Source: Rhodosporidiobolus odoratus (taxonomy: Eukaryota; Basidiomycota; Microbotryomycetes; Sporidiobolales; Sporidiobolaceae). Taken from it: 64,000 nucleotides of DNA. The position numbers were made by a program, and so were the translations under genes. Of this stretch, positions 24,283 through 34,451 are shown in pieces (position 1 is the first letter of the stretch; the number at the start of each line of letters is the position of its first letter). The DNA lies in the NCBI GenBank assembly GCA_034387635.1, contig JAOANU010000005.1, positions 1 through 64,000 on the forward strand, in the 5' to 3' direction. The notes beneath the pieces were generated by a model. The model worked only from the letters and a program-made list of their open reading frames with translations, was not told the DNA's origin and did no database searches.

Positions 24283-24900
24283 CTGGACAGCGAGGGAAGC
24301 GAGACAAGTTGAGGAGATTGAGGTTGAACGAACGCGCTACAGGAGAGCGAGGTGGAAGAGACGGACAGGGTGAAAGGAGGGTGAGGGTACAGTCGACCAG
24401 CGAGTGCAACTTGGTCAGGAATCGAGTAGTGTAGTAGACTAGAACTAGTGGAAAGGGAGAAGAAGTTTGGAGAGAAAAACAAACCAGTTGCAAGCGGTCT
24501 GTCCGCAGTTGACCGTCTCACCAATTTCCTCGGTCGAGTAGTTAACAGAAGAGCTTGTGTGAGAGTGTTGACTCTACTCTGACGCGGTTCTACTCGGCAG
24601 GAGAATTGGGAACGAGAAAAGGAATTTGTCGCCTTGATTCCCCACTGATCCCCAATTGATTCCGGCGTCGCAGCTGCCTCGCCTCCGAGGGGAAGAGAAA
24701 CTGGGCTGCGCGGTACTGTACCTCGTATAAGCTGCGTGCGCTGCGCTGAGCTACTCAAGTCAGAATTGTAGCTGGCTTGATATGAAATTCCCCTTAGCTA
24801 ATTAGGGATTCGAAGATCCGCTCATCCTGCTGCTAATCGAATCTCGGTTGACTCTGACTGCCATCAGCTCGACTCTCTCAACGTACCGATACCCTTGACC
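24283..24900. promoter_or_regulatory. divergent intergenic region
   Basis: 618 bp lie between two divergently transcribed genes. It includes a near-palindrome CCCCTTAGCTAATTAGGG at about 24.79-24.81 kb and several CCCCA/CCCCT pentamers, a stress-element-like core known from fungal promoters. Functional use is inference. Confidence 0.4.
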
Positions 24901-26922
24901 ATGAGTCCGATCCTGTCCTGTCACCCTGGTTCCCTCAACTCGTTCGCTCTCCACTTGAGGCGTAAGTCAATCTCCACATCCAACATCACCTCAAGACGCT
25001 CCGCGCAGAGGACAGCACATGCAGCATGGCCAGAGCCGCACAGGGCTGAACCGGTGCGGCTCAAGTCGATGTTGGCATGCTAGGCGAAAAGTGATCGAGG
25101 ACGAGGGGCAGGTCGGTCGAGGTCCAATACAGGCCACACAGCCTCGGGAGGGACTCACGTAGCCGCTAGACGGTCATCATGCATCCTGGACCGCCCTATA
25201 GCGACAGCCGAACCCGCAGCCTGCGTAACGAGGGAATCGCTGTCTCCCTCCTTCCGAATATCAGCCCCACCCTGAGAGTCTACCGCTGACCTTCGCCAAT
25301 TCCTTCCTTCCGCAGCTACCGATACCATACACACTGTCCTCCAGCGCGCCGCCCGCAAGCTGGCCATCCCGCATCACTCTGTCACCGCAGACGGAAATGG
25401 AGCAGAAGCGGACAAGGAGCAGGGAGCAGCCGAAGAGATCGAGATGAAGTACCTCTGGTGTGACGTCTTCTACACGCTTGACGACGGTGCGTGTCCGCTT
25501 CCTCTCTTGGCCCCTCCTTCCTTTCCATCTTCGCCATCGTGCATCATCCTCCGGAAGAAAGCCAGACTGACTCTACTTGCCCGCAGACGACGACTTTGAA
25601 GTCTTCCTCTCGCGCCACAAGAATTCCCCTGAAGTAACCCTACTCCTCTCCTCCCCTTCCATCCCGACCAAGAACCCCAGCATCGCCTCCGTCTCCTCCC
25701 TCCCCCCTTCCTCCGCCTTTTCCTCCTCAGGTTCCTTCCACCACCGCGCCGAAAACGACGCTTCGAGCGTCTACTCTGCTCAGAGCTACCTCTACGGAAG
25801 GTCCGAAATCAAGGACACGAGGAAGACGAGTTTGCATCTCGTTAACCCTTCTCTCGGGGGAGGAGGGACGAGTGAGTTCGGAGGAGGGGGCAGGGAGGGG
25901 TCCGTCAGGAGTGGGAGGAGCGGCAAGAGCACGAAAAGTAAGAGGACTATCACGGGCAAGAGCATGGCGCCGAGCGTGCCAGAGCACAAGATCAAGTTTG
26001 AGGAGTTTCACAACCAGGTGGGCTTGCTGCTCTCTCTATCGCGTTCGCGTCTGCAGCTGAAGCTGACGTACCTTTCCTCACTATGCTAGCTCGGCGTTCG
26101 TACCTTTATCGGCTCGATCGGCCCTATCGAAAACGTTCGCATGATGGTACGTTCGCTTCCTGCTTCCGGTTCTCTCGTTACCGCTCGCGTCTTCTACCCT
26201 TCAGCGAGAAACTCTGTGTACTGACCTCAAATCCATGATAACACAGATGAAATCCGGTCACCGAGCCTGTTACATGTCGCGCGCTTTCGCCCAAGAGCAC
26301 AATTTCATCCCTAAAGACGCGGCGCCGGGCTTCTATGGCTTCAGCGGTATCACGAATCTGGGAGTCTGGCCCATCAAGGTACGTGTTGCATTTCGTTACA
26401 TCTCCGTTTCTCTTGCTCTCCTCGTTTGCACCCTTTGCTAGTTGGAGTTTGGTATTTTGTCTGCGTGGAGGTTGGACGCTCAAGCTTGATCGCACACTGT
26501 CGCAGGTCGGATCCAAGACGGTTGAACAGCAAGTCATGCTCGTCGAAAACTCGTACTTCCCCGTCATTCTCGGTCGGTGCGTTTCAAAGGTTTCCCTCTT
26601 GTGGTTGTTGGAAAGCATGATACTGATCCCTTTTCTCGTCCCACCCTCCTACGACTCGTGTTTCTTGCCTCTCTCTACATCCTGCTCCCGCCCGACGCGC
26701 CCACCACTCTCCCCTGCAACCTCCTCCTTCGCCCCTTCCCCTGCCTCCCACCACCACCACCACCACCTTCTTGACCTCTCCAGCTCCTTCATGGAACGCC
26801 GAGGCGTCCGCACCGACCCATTGGATCAAACCTCGGTCGTGTTCATGGATACCAACGAGAGCATCTCGACCGATTTGGTCATTGTCAAGGATAAGGATGG
26901 AAAAGTCGTGCCTATCTCCTAG
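24901..26922 (+). CDS. uncharacterised protein: ubiquitin/PB1-like start plus degenerate retropepsin-like domain
   Basis: I recognise no named gene. Exon 1 (24901-24961) joins exon 2 at 25316 across a long 354-nt intron and gives SLNSFALHLRPTDTIHTVLQ and RAARKLAIPHHSV. Exon ends then add KYLWCDVFYTLDDDDDFEVF and LSRHKNSPEVTLLL, which resembles a ubiquitin- or PB1-like fold. A Ser/Gly/Lys-rich disordered linker follows (about 25.65-25.98 kb). The last part reads TFIGSIGPIENVRMMMKSGH, RACYMSRAFAQEHNFIPKDA, GFSGITNLGVWPIKVGSKTV and NSYFPVILGRSFMERRG. This matches the layout of an aspartyl retropepsin as in Ddi1: a D-S-G-A loop, an 'MS..(l/f)A' helix, a G-rich flap and an 'I-L-G' strand. But Lys replaces the catalytic Asp (K-S-G-H), so it should not be a protease. 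The conserved end LDQTSVVFMDTNESISTDLV suggests a selected fold. Confidence 0.7.
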
Positions 26923-26959
26923 TCTTTTCTACAACTCTTCGCTTCCTCATCTCTCCTCA

Positions 26960-26960
<1 letters not shown>

Positions 26961-26990
<30 letters not shown>
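26961..26990. repeat. (CGT)n trinucleotide microsatellite
   Basis: Ten CGT units lie about 40 bp past the stop codon of the preceding gene, in its likely 3' UTR. Confidence 0.9.
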
Positions 26991-28245
26991 TGTCGAAGCA
27001 AGTACAAAACATAGACACTATACTTAATGCTGCGGCTTGCGGTCGTTGTTTTCTCTCCCTTTCCCCTCTCCCCTTTCCCTTCGTCCTGTTGTCTGAATCC
27101 TACCGCCCCCCTCCTCTCAATCCCAATTTAACCCTTAGTTAGACTAGTATGTCTCCGAAGCACGAAGTCTTAATGAATTCCAGTCGTGACCCACCGCGTG
27201 TTGGTTCTGGTTTTTCTGCTGTTTTGCCACGCGCGTGGCTTGCTTGTCAGGCTTCGGGAGGGTCAGGTCAGCCTCTGGATCGCGTACGTAGGTAACTCCT
27301 CTGCAGTTTGAGCGAGGCTGGAGAAGCGCATAAACAGCATGAGGGATCGTATACGTAGAGAGATTTTCCTTTGTCTAGTCTCGCACGAGGTTGTCTCGCC
27401 ACGTTTGGTCCAAGGCTGCCGCAACACACGTGGGCTAGGAAGAAAGCTTCTCGATCTATACTCGAGAGGACACGAGAAGGCGTCCGACCGAGTTACTTTT
27501 CCAACACGGCGTGGCTCGTTCCGCAGCGTACAGATCAACGAGCGCACCTCGTGCGTGCATGTACCCAGTCTAGGACCTGTTAGTGGACGGTGTGAGGGTC
27601 AAACCCAGCTCTGTCCCAGCAGAGGACCACTTCTTGAGGAAGGATCGGCGAAGGGGTATCAGGAAGAGAAAAAAAGAGAAATCCGTCGGTTCGTAACCGT
27701 TCTCGCGCTCGGAAACGTGCTGGCACGAGACGACACCGGGCCCTTCGCGCACCCCTCGCCATCCATCGGTCTGTGTCTGCCGCCGGAGAACGTGAGTGTC
27801 GCAGGAAAGCCACGGTAAGAAAGCTTGTACGAAGGGATGGAGGCAACAATTTCCTTGGAGCACCTGTCGCAATGACCCCTTCAAGACGCCGCTCGCTCTT
27901 CCTCTGCGTGGCGCTAGGACGGTGCACCGGTCTGACTTGGCGGTGGCGCTTTATCGTCGCCCAGCACAAGATGTGCCATGACCTTCTCAAAACCCCGAAT
28001 TTTCGCGTCCCGAGCTATCCCTGCACAGACGCCGCCGGCCTTTTCAGTCGCAAGCAGGGGGCGCCGGTCATGCACCATGCAGTCCGTAGCATTGTTGGGA
28101 GACGACCCATCCTTGGTTCCCATTTTTTGTGGTGACTATTCTACACTCCAGACGTTCAGTACTCGTCACTCGCGCCCGCGGCTGCACACACACAGTCAGG
28201 CAGGTCAGTCTAGGGTACTGCACAGCGCTGGGAGCGCGTTACAGG
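26991..28245. other. convergent intergenic region without a recognised gene
   Basis: About 1.25 kb lies between the 3' ends of the retropepsin-like gene and CCT5. Several frames of 60-160 codons overlap on both strands, none with domain resemblance or a convincing splice pattern. No tRNA A/B boxes or snRNA signatures were seen. A non-coding transcript or decayed sequence is possible. Confidence 0.4.
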
Positions 28246-30762
28246 TCAAAGAGAGTGAAAAAAAAACTTGCATATACAATCATCCACTTTCAAAATCTGC
28301 CTCACGAGTTGACATGCAAGCAGGAGCTGTTGTTTCTTGCTGATCAGCGGGTCGACGACGAACTGAGCCTTCATGTCTACGTGGCGAACAGAAGGAGAAA
28401 AAGAGTGGACAATCAGCTCGTTTTTCGACCGGCTGAACGACAAGAGTGACACGAGACAGGCTTACCATTCTCCCCCTTCCCCGCACAGTCCACCCCCAAC
28501 CTCGCATTCCCCTCCACCACCTGCCTACTCTTGACCTCGGCCAGCGTCTCAATCGGCGCCAACCCCGAGTTCTCCGCCAACGCCAACGGGATCGCGTCGA
28601 GCGCGGTCGAGAAGGCCCTCATGGCGTACTGTTCAATCGTCGCGACTTTGTCGGCTTCCCGAGCGACGGCGAGGGAACAGGCGATTTCGGCCGCACCGCC
28701 ACCGTAGACGACTCGGGGGTCTCGGACGAGGGTGCGAACGACGCAGAGGGCGTCGTGGAGCGCTCGTTTGGCTTCGTCGATGATCTACAGTGACGAGTTC
28801 GTGGTTCAGTCCTCGATCCAAGAAAAGAGAGCAAGGAAGTGAGGGGAGAACAGAAAGACGCACCATCTTGTTGCTACCCCTAACAAACACAGTCACGGCC
28901 TTGGAGTTTGCGCAGTCCTCGATGACGAGCATCTTGTCCCGGGTGGTGCCGAACGAGACTTCGCGAACGATGCCGGCTTTGCCCAATTTTTCCGGAGTCA
29001 GGTCTTCAAAGCGGGGAACGATGCGGGCGGCGGTGGCGATGGCGATGAGCTGCGCAGGCATATGCGGGTGGACGATGGGATCGTGGTACGATTGCGAGAC
29101 GAGAGGGGCCAAAAAAAAAAAAAGATAGAGGCAGGAAAAACTGCTGATGAGTACGCGAGCGCACGTCGAGGACGCTCGGGGTAGAACGGGCAAAACGAGA
29201 CGCACCTCAATCTCCGGTCCACCCACCCACCTAACCGCCGGCAAGTCGTTCAACATCAATAGGTGATTCGCCTCATCATCAAAGCCCCACTGACAGATGA
29301 CGAGATTCGCCCCCGCATCCTTGACCTTCTGAATCATGCCTTGGAACGTCTTGGTCTCATACTCCTGCAGCTTCTTGTACTCGTCCACGCTCGTGATGTC
29401 GAGTTTGTGTTTCGTCTTGGGACGAGGAGGTTCGAACGGACAGGTCAGGATGGCGATTTTCGTGTCGGTGATGGAGCGGGGCATTTGAGGATGCGACATG
29501 TCTTTGTCGAGCAGGACACCGCGGATCAGAGAGGTGTCCTCGAGGGAACCTCCGACTTTGCCGGTGACTTTGATCAGGTCGAAGGGGACGTCGCGGCGGT
29601 CGAGGTCGGCGACGGACAGGACGGCGTCGACGGCGATTTGGGCAAAGAGCGAGTGGGCTTTCGAGACGCTGCAAATCAAACATCAACAGGAGTGAGTTGG
29701 GTCCTCATCGACTGGGCGACTTGGGCGCCACAGAGAGGGAAGAAAAGGCCTACATCTTGCTTCCCATACTCGTCTGCGCCACCTTGAGCAACTCCTTCGT
29801 GTCCTCCTTAGTGTACTCGATGACGTCTCCCACCCGGTCGAGCTCAGCGACGGCCACTGCGCAAGCCTTGTCGAACCCGTCGGCAATCTTGATGGGGTGG
29901 ATGCCTCGGTCGATGAGGGAAGAAGCGGATTCGAGCAGGGCACCGGCGAGAACTGCATAGGGCCGCATCAGTCGCCGTCAGTGTTACAAGATGGGAAGTC
30001 ATGCACGACGAGGGGTAGGTCGCGACGGGGGCAAACGCAGCAGGGACAGGGAAGCGCTGAGAAAAAACGCAACGTACCGACAACACCCGTCGTTCCGTCA
30101 CCAATCTCATCATCCTGACTCTTGCTCAGCTCTACCAGCAGCTTGGCAATCTCGTTCTCAACCTGCATCTGACCCATAATGGTGGCGCCGTCGTTGGTGA
30201 CGGTGATGTCGCCGTCCGGGGAAATCATGATCTTGTCGAGACCTGGGGGTCGAGTCGAAGGCGACACGATTCCATGCGGCATACGGAAGGGGGAGCCAGA
30301 CAGAGGGAGACGGGGAAAATAGTGCACAGGGAATCGCGGAGGAGGAGAGGATGTCGACAGGGAGGGGGGACAGGTAAAAAAAAAAAAGTTAGTCAGTATC
30401 TCCTTTTCGCCCGCTGGGACGTCCGAGCCTTTCGTTCCTTGTCCTCGGAACACACTCGAGTACGGATGGCAAAGGTGACGCACCCCTCGGACCGAGCGAC
30501 GTCTTTACGATGTTTGAGACTGTCCTTGCGGCCATGATGTGACTCTTGAGGGCCTCGATGCCGTGCATGCGCGTCTTGGACGACTGTCCCTTGACGATGA
30601 TGAAAGGACGGCCGAACTGGGTGGCGTAAAAGGTCAAACGAGGTGGAGGAAGACGGAAGTGGGTCAGCAGCCAGAGCAGAGTAGACGGGGGTGGTTGAGT
30701 GCAAGGGGAAGAGGGCGTACCTCGTCCATGACATACTGTGCGTCGCTAGGGAGTCCCTGCAT
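28246..30762 (-). CDS. CCT5: T-complex protein 1 subunit epsilon (CCT5)
   Basis: Epsilon subunit of the cytosolic TRiC/CCT chaperonin, which folds actin, tubulin and WD proteins. The start exon from ATG 30762 ([13 protein letters not shown]) joins [40 protein letters not shown] and [20 protein letters not shown]. The ATPase motifs follow: [39 protein letters not shown], then [98 protein letters not shown] and [20 protein letters not shown]. It aligns with human CCT5 nearly end to end, which separates it from the other seven subunits. The C-terminus reads [14 protein letters not shown], unlike the usual short polar tail, so a missed last splice is possible. Some introns contain A- or T-runs of 11-13 nt. 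Confidence 0.95.
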
Positions 30763-31260
30763 GGTGTCTACGAGTTCAAGCTGTGGTTGTCGGGGAGATC
30801 AAGAGAGGGAGAGGGCGCGGGCGGAGGTTGTCCCTGCAGAGTCAGAGTCGACGGCAACAGGACAGGGCGCGTCGTGGAACGAGACGAGTAGAGCGAGTGA
30901 GTCTGAGTGCTCTGAGCTCGAGACTGGCTGTGCCAGTGGTGTAGACGGCGAGGTGTACTAATAGACGCGTAGAGGAAACGAGGGCAAGATGAGGCAACTC
31001 GGCGAGAGGGAAAGTGAGACGCGCCTGAGAGACTGGTGGAGTGGGTCGGGGGCTGGCGTGTAATCCGAGTCTGTGATCCAGTCAAGCCACAAGAGTAGAG
31101 CGTGTCGATAAAACTGTAAATGCACAACTTGTCATTTGGGTTCAACTGAGTCTACACATACTCTGTCTAGACTGCGGGTTGCAACCCATTGACACCTTTG
31201 CCAGCACTTTGGCTCTACTCAGTTGACCAGCCTTAGCTTGTCCCGCCATCTACCGTCGAG
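30763..31260. promoter_or_regulatory. divergent intergenic region CCT5/FAD1
   Basis: 498 bp lie between divergent start codons. It holds CTCACTC/GAGTGAG-type short repeats near 30.89 kb and pyrimidine-rich leader sequence before both ATGs. No TATA box I would defend. Confidence 0.5.
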
Positions 31261-32957
31261 ATGAGTTCAATCCCCCACCATCCTCCAGCCGCCGCTCAAG
31301 CAACTCTGCATCGAACATTCTCAATACACGATGCCCTAGCCGTCTACACTCTAGCACGACAAGACTCGCCGCTCGGGCGAAAAACCAAACAGGCGCTCGA
31401 CATAACCCACGAGGCTCTTCAACGATTCGGGTACGCCCTCTTCCCCTTGCCTCACACGGCTCAAGGCCAATTGACACCCAAGTCTGTACCCTCTCACAGC
31501 GTCGACCAAGTAGCCCTCAGCTTCAACGGCGGAAAAGACTGTACACACACGTCCCTTTCTCATCCCATCGCTCCCTTCTCCCTCGTCTGACTCGGTTCCC
31601 TCTTGACGCAGGCACCGTACTCGTCCACCTCCTCTGCGCTGCCCTCTTGCACCACCTCCACCCCGCACTCTTTTCTCCCGCCTCCTCCCCTTCCTCACCT
31701 AGCACCTCCTCCCCACCGCCACCCTCCCCCGTCCTCCCTCCTCTCCCGACCATCTACATCCGCACCCCTTCCCCCTTTCCCCAAGTCGAAGCCTTCGTCT
31801 CGCTCTGCGTCTCGTGGTACAACCTCGAATTGGAGGCTCAGGAAGGGGGCATGAAGGAGGTGTTGCAAGGGTACCTCGATCGGAGAAGTAGCAAGGGCAA
31901 GGGGACAGAGGCAGTCTTGGTCGGGACTAGGAGGGGAGATCCACATGGAGGTGCGTCTTCGTTGTTTTTTTTCGCCCTTTCTGCTATTTCTCGCTCCCTC
32001 GCCTCTCGATTTCTGCTTGTTTCCCCCGGTCTCGACGTTTTCTTCCTTCCTTTCCTTGCTTCTCTGTACGCCTCTTTCCTCTGTCACTACAATGCTGACC
32101 CCGTTCCTGGTTTCCCTCTTCCTCCCGTCTCGACATCCCCGCAGCCACCCTAACCCCCCTCTGCCCAACCGACCCCTCCTGGCCCTCCTTCATGCGCGTC
32201 CACCCAGTCCTAGACTGGTCCTACTCGGACGTTTGGGCTTTTTTACGCTGTCCGACGTTGTCTCTCGGTGCTTCTTCAAGCGCGGGTTCAGAATTGTCTG
32301 GACCTGGCTTCAAGGGCAGGGGAGGATTGGAATGGTGCGAGTTGTACGATTATGGGTGCGTCTTCCTTTTCCTTCTCTGACCTTCCATTCTCCGCAATGT
32401 TCTCATCATGTCATGCCATGCCATGCCATGAAACTGTAGGTACACCTCCCTCGGTTCAACCCACAACACCTTCCCCAACCCTCTCTTGAGGGCCACGACC
32501 ACCGATGGGCATTTCTCCTCCTCCGCCTCCATCCCGGCGATCAAAGAGGGAGGAGAAGGCGCTGCTGCTGTCGCTCCACTGGGAGGGTGGAGACCCGCTT
32601 GGGAATTGGAGGATGAAGGGATGGAGAGGGCCGGTCGGTACGTCCCTCCTTCTCACCCACTCACTCGTTCTTCGACCATGGTCCTCTCGGTCCTCCCCGT
32701 TTGACCCCTTTCATGCGTCTCTCATCCGTACGCTACGGTGTGTCGCGCGCAGAGAACCTCCTCGCCCTGTCCCCCCTCCTACCAGTACCAGTACCAGTAC
32801 CACCCCCGCCACCGAACCCGCCTCCTCTTCCTCTTCTGGCCTGCGTCAGGATGATGTGGCAGCGGATTCGAAGACGCCGATTGGGAGTAGAGGGGGGACG
32901 CCGGAATCGGTGCTGGAGCTGGGGAAGGGGAAGGGGAAGGGGGAGGGGGAGGAGTAG
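31261..32957 (+). CDS. FAD1: FAD synthase (FMN adenylyltransferase)
   Basis: Makes FAD from FMN and ATP; a PAPS-reductase-fold enzyme of the yeast Fad1 type. The N-terminal helices (ALAVYTLARQDSPLGRKTKQ, ALDITHEALQRFG) precede the ATP loop VALSFNGGKDCTVLVHLLCA. Next come IYIRTPSPFPQVEAFVSLCV, VLVGTRRGDPHGATLTPLCP, TDPSWPSFMRVHPVLDWSYS, DVWAFLRC, WCELYDYGYTSLGSTHNTFP and GGWRPAWELEDEGMERAGR, all in Fad1 order. A Pro/Ser-rich insert of about 30 residues interrupts the core right after the ATP-loop helix. The C-terminus carries a poorly conserved Ser/Gly/Lys/Glu tail ending GKGKGKGEGEE. Five or so introns; one contains a CATGC pentamer run (32407-32430). Location is probably cytosolic, as no presequence is obvious. 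Confidence 0.9.
32407..32430. repeat. (CATGC)n pentanucleotide run in a FAD1 intron
   Basis: Four near-perfect CATGC/CATGT units just upstream of the acceptor preceding the YTSLGSTHNTFP exon. Confidence 0.8.
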
Positions 32958-33335
32958 ACAAGGCGGATGGGGAAGGAGAGGGAGGAGAAGAGAGGAAAGG
33001 AGAGGTGGAAAGGATGCGAAAGAGGGACAAAGAGGATGGTAGGCGTCCTAGGGCTAGGGCAGTAGGCAGTAGGAGGAGGGCGGGGTTCTAGAAGTAGGTT
33101 AGAGACTTGGGAGACGATTCACAAAGTAAAGAATGCAGTTTTGCAAATTGCTGCGGTCTCTTCTCTTGAATCTTTCTTGCTCTTGTTCTCTCTCTTCTCC
33201 CATCGCTCGTCGTAACCCTGCTCTTCGCCCGTCCGTCGATAGACCGACATGTCCCCATTACACCTCGACCACTCCCACTCGACCTATCTCGTCCTGTCCA
33301 CGTCGTCCTCAGCTCCTCCAACTCTCCCCTCAACC

Positions 33336-33512
33336 ATGTCCACTCGACTAACTTACCTCGGCCCCATTGGTTCAGGGAACATGGCCAACGAACATGTGTT
33401 TCAACTGGCTACGTTGGATAAGGAGGTCGTGCAGAGGGTTGAGAGCGAGTTGAGCGAGGCAAAGGTCGGGAGGGTTGAAGTTATGAAGGTTGACATGAGA
33501 ACTAAGCGGTAG
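33336..33512 (+). CDS. possible small protein, 58 residues
   Basis: The frame STRLTYLGPIGSGNMANEHV then QLATLDKEVVQRVESELSEA has a balanced, helix-forming composition unlike the surrounding low-complexity frames, and a CCACC-like leader before an ATG. An in-frame upstream ATG at 33249 would lengthen it. No homologue is recognised, so it may be a chance frame in the FAD1 3' flank. Confidence 0.3.
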   Translation: MSTRLTYLGPIGSGNMANEHVFQLATLDKEVVQRVESELSEAKVGRVEVMKVDMRTKR

Positions 33513-34451
33513 TGGTACAGCGTGCGGCACACGGGTGCCCGCGTATGCAGAGCGTCCTGATTTGAGAGAAGGATCAGCTGTACGCGTTGGTTTCCTCAAT
33601 CCCGCCTCCTTCTCCCTGCAGAAAACCTCTGCACCAAACTCTTTTTTTTTTTCCGCTGCGCACACGCGCGCTGACCATGCGCTTATTCGCCATAGATACT
33701 ACGAATGGCGACCACGCTCTCCCCATGCAGCGTCACCCCACAAAACGGTTTTGCCTTTTTCTGCTATTTTCTTCTTCGACCATGCTTTGCGGTCGAACGA
33801 CCCGGTTCGCACCCACCTACCCCATCACTCCCAAGTCACCGCACCACATTTCCCTCGCTCGTAGGCAACGCCGATTCCCTCACGTCGCCCCACCTTGCGA
33901 CGCCGCTCCGCGGTTCAAGACCACTCCTCAGGCAACGGTGGGCGAGATCGCATTACTTCGAGGTCACCCACCCCGAGCGGAAGGGCCAGCCAGGGCGGAG
34001 CGTCTACGGTCAGGGAGGGAGGAAAAGGTCGCCGGTTTGCGCACGACTTTGCGGTGGTATCCCCATGGTGATCCCGCTGGTCCTTGGGTCTTGCCGGAAG
34101 GGGATGCACCATGCTGTCCTGTACTTCCTCGTGCCGCTCGTATCGCAGTTCTTCAGTCTAAGCAATGCTCTCCCCTCCTTTCTAGTTTCACAACCGGTGC
34201 CATGCCAAAGGCTCGTTTCGCCAGAGCAGAGTAGAGAAACAGGAAGAAGACGAAGAGAGTGTGCAACGACACTGCTACTTGCACTTGTATTCGGCTAGAC
34301 TTTTTATACTGCACTGCGTGACCTGAGCGGGGGAGAGAAGGAAGAAAAGAAAAGGAACGACTCAAAAAAACGGGGCGAGACCGAGAGAGGGAAAAACACG
34401 CCGACATGCGCGACTGTCAAGGAAACACAGCAAAACCAGACGTCCCGCAAG
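33513..34451. other. intergenic region without a recognised gene
   Basis: This lies between the FAD1 side and the 3' end of CSN1. Several frames up to 215 codons run on the plus strand (33587-34234, 33705-34298), with T-runs and mixed composition but no domain resemblance. No tRNA or repeat family was identified. A decayed gene cannot be excluded. Confidence 0.35.

Noticed and set aside
24012..24758. 248-codon minus-strand frame over the secreted-protein promoter and start
   Set aside because: Ser/Pro/Leu low complexity in a different frame from the signal-peptide ORF; it looks like a shadow of the real gene and its 5' flank.
27339..28135. Several 60-160-codon frames on both strands between the retropepsin-like gene and CCT5
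   Set aside because: They overlap one another, lack motifs, and show no consistent splice pattern.
33587..34298. Two long plus-strand frames after FAD1
   Set aside because: Mixed composition, translated T-runs, no domain, no start context; kept only as part of an unassigned spacer.
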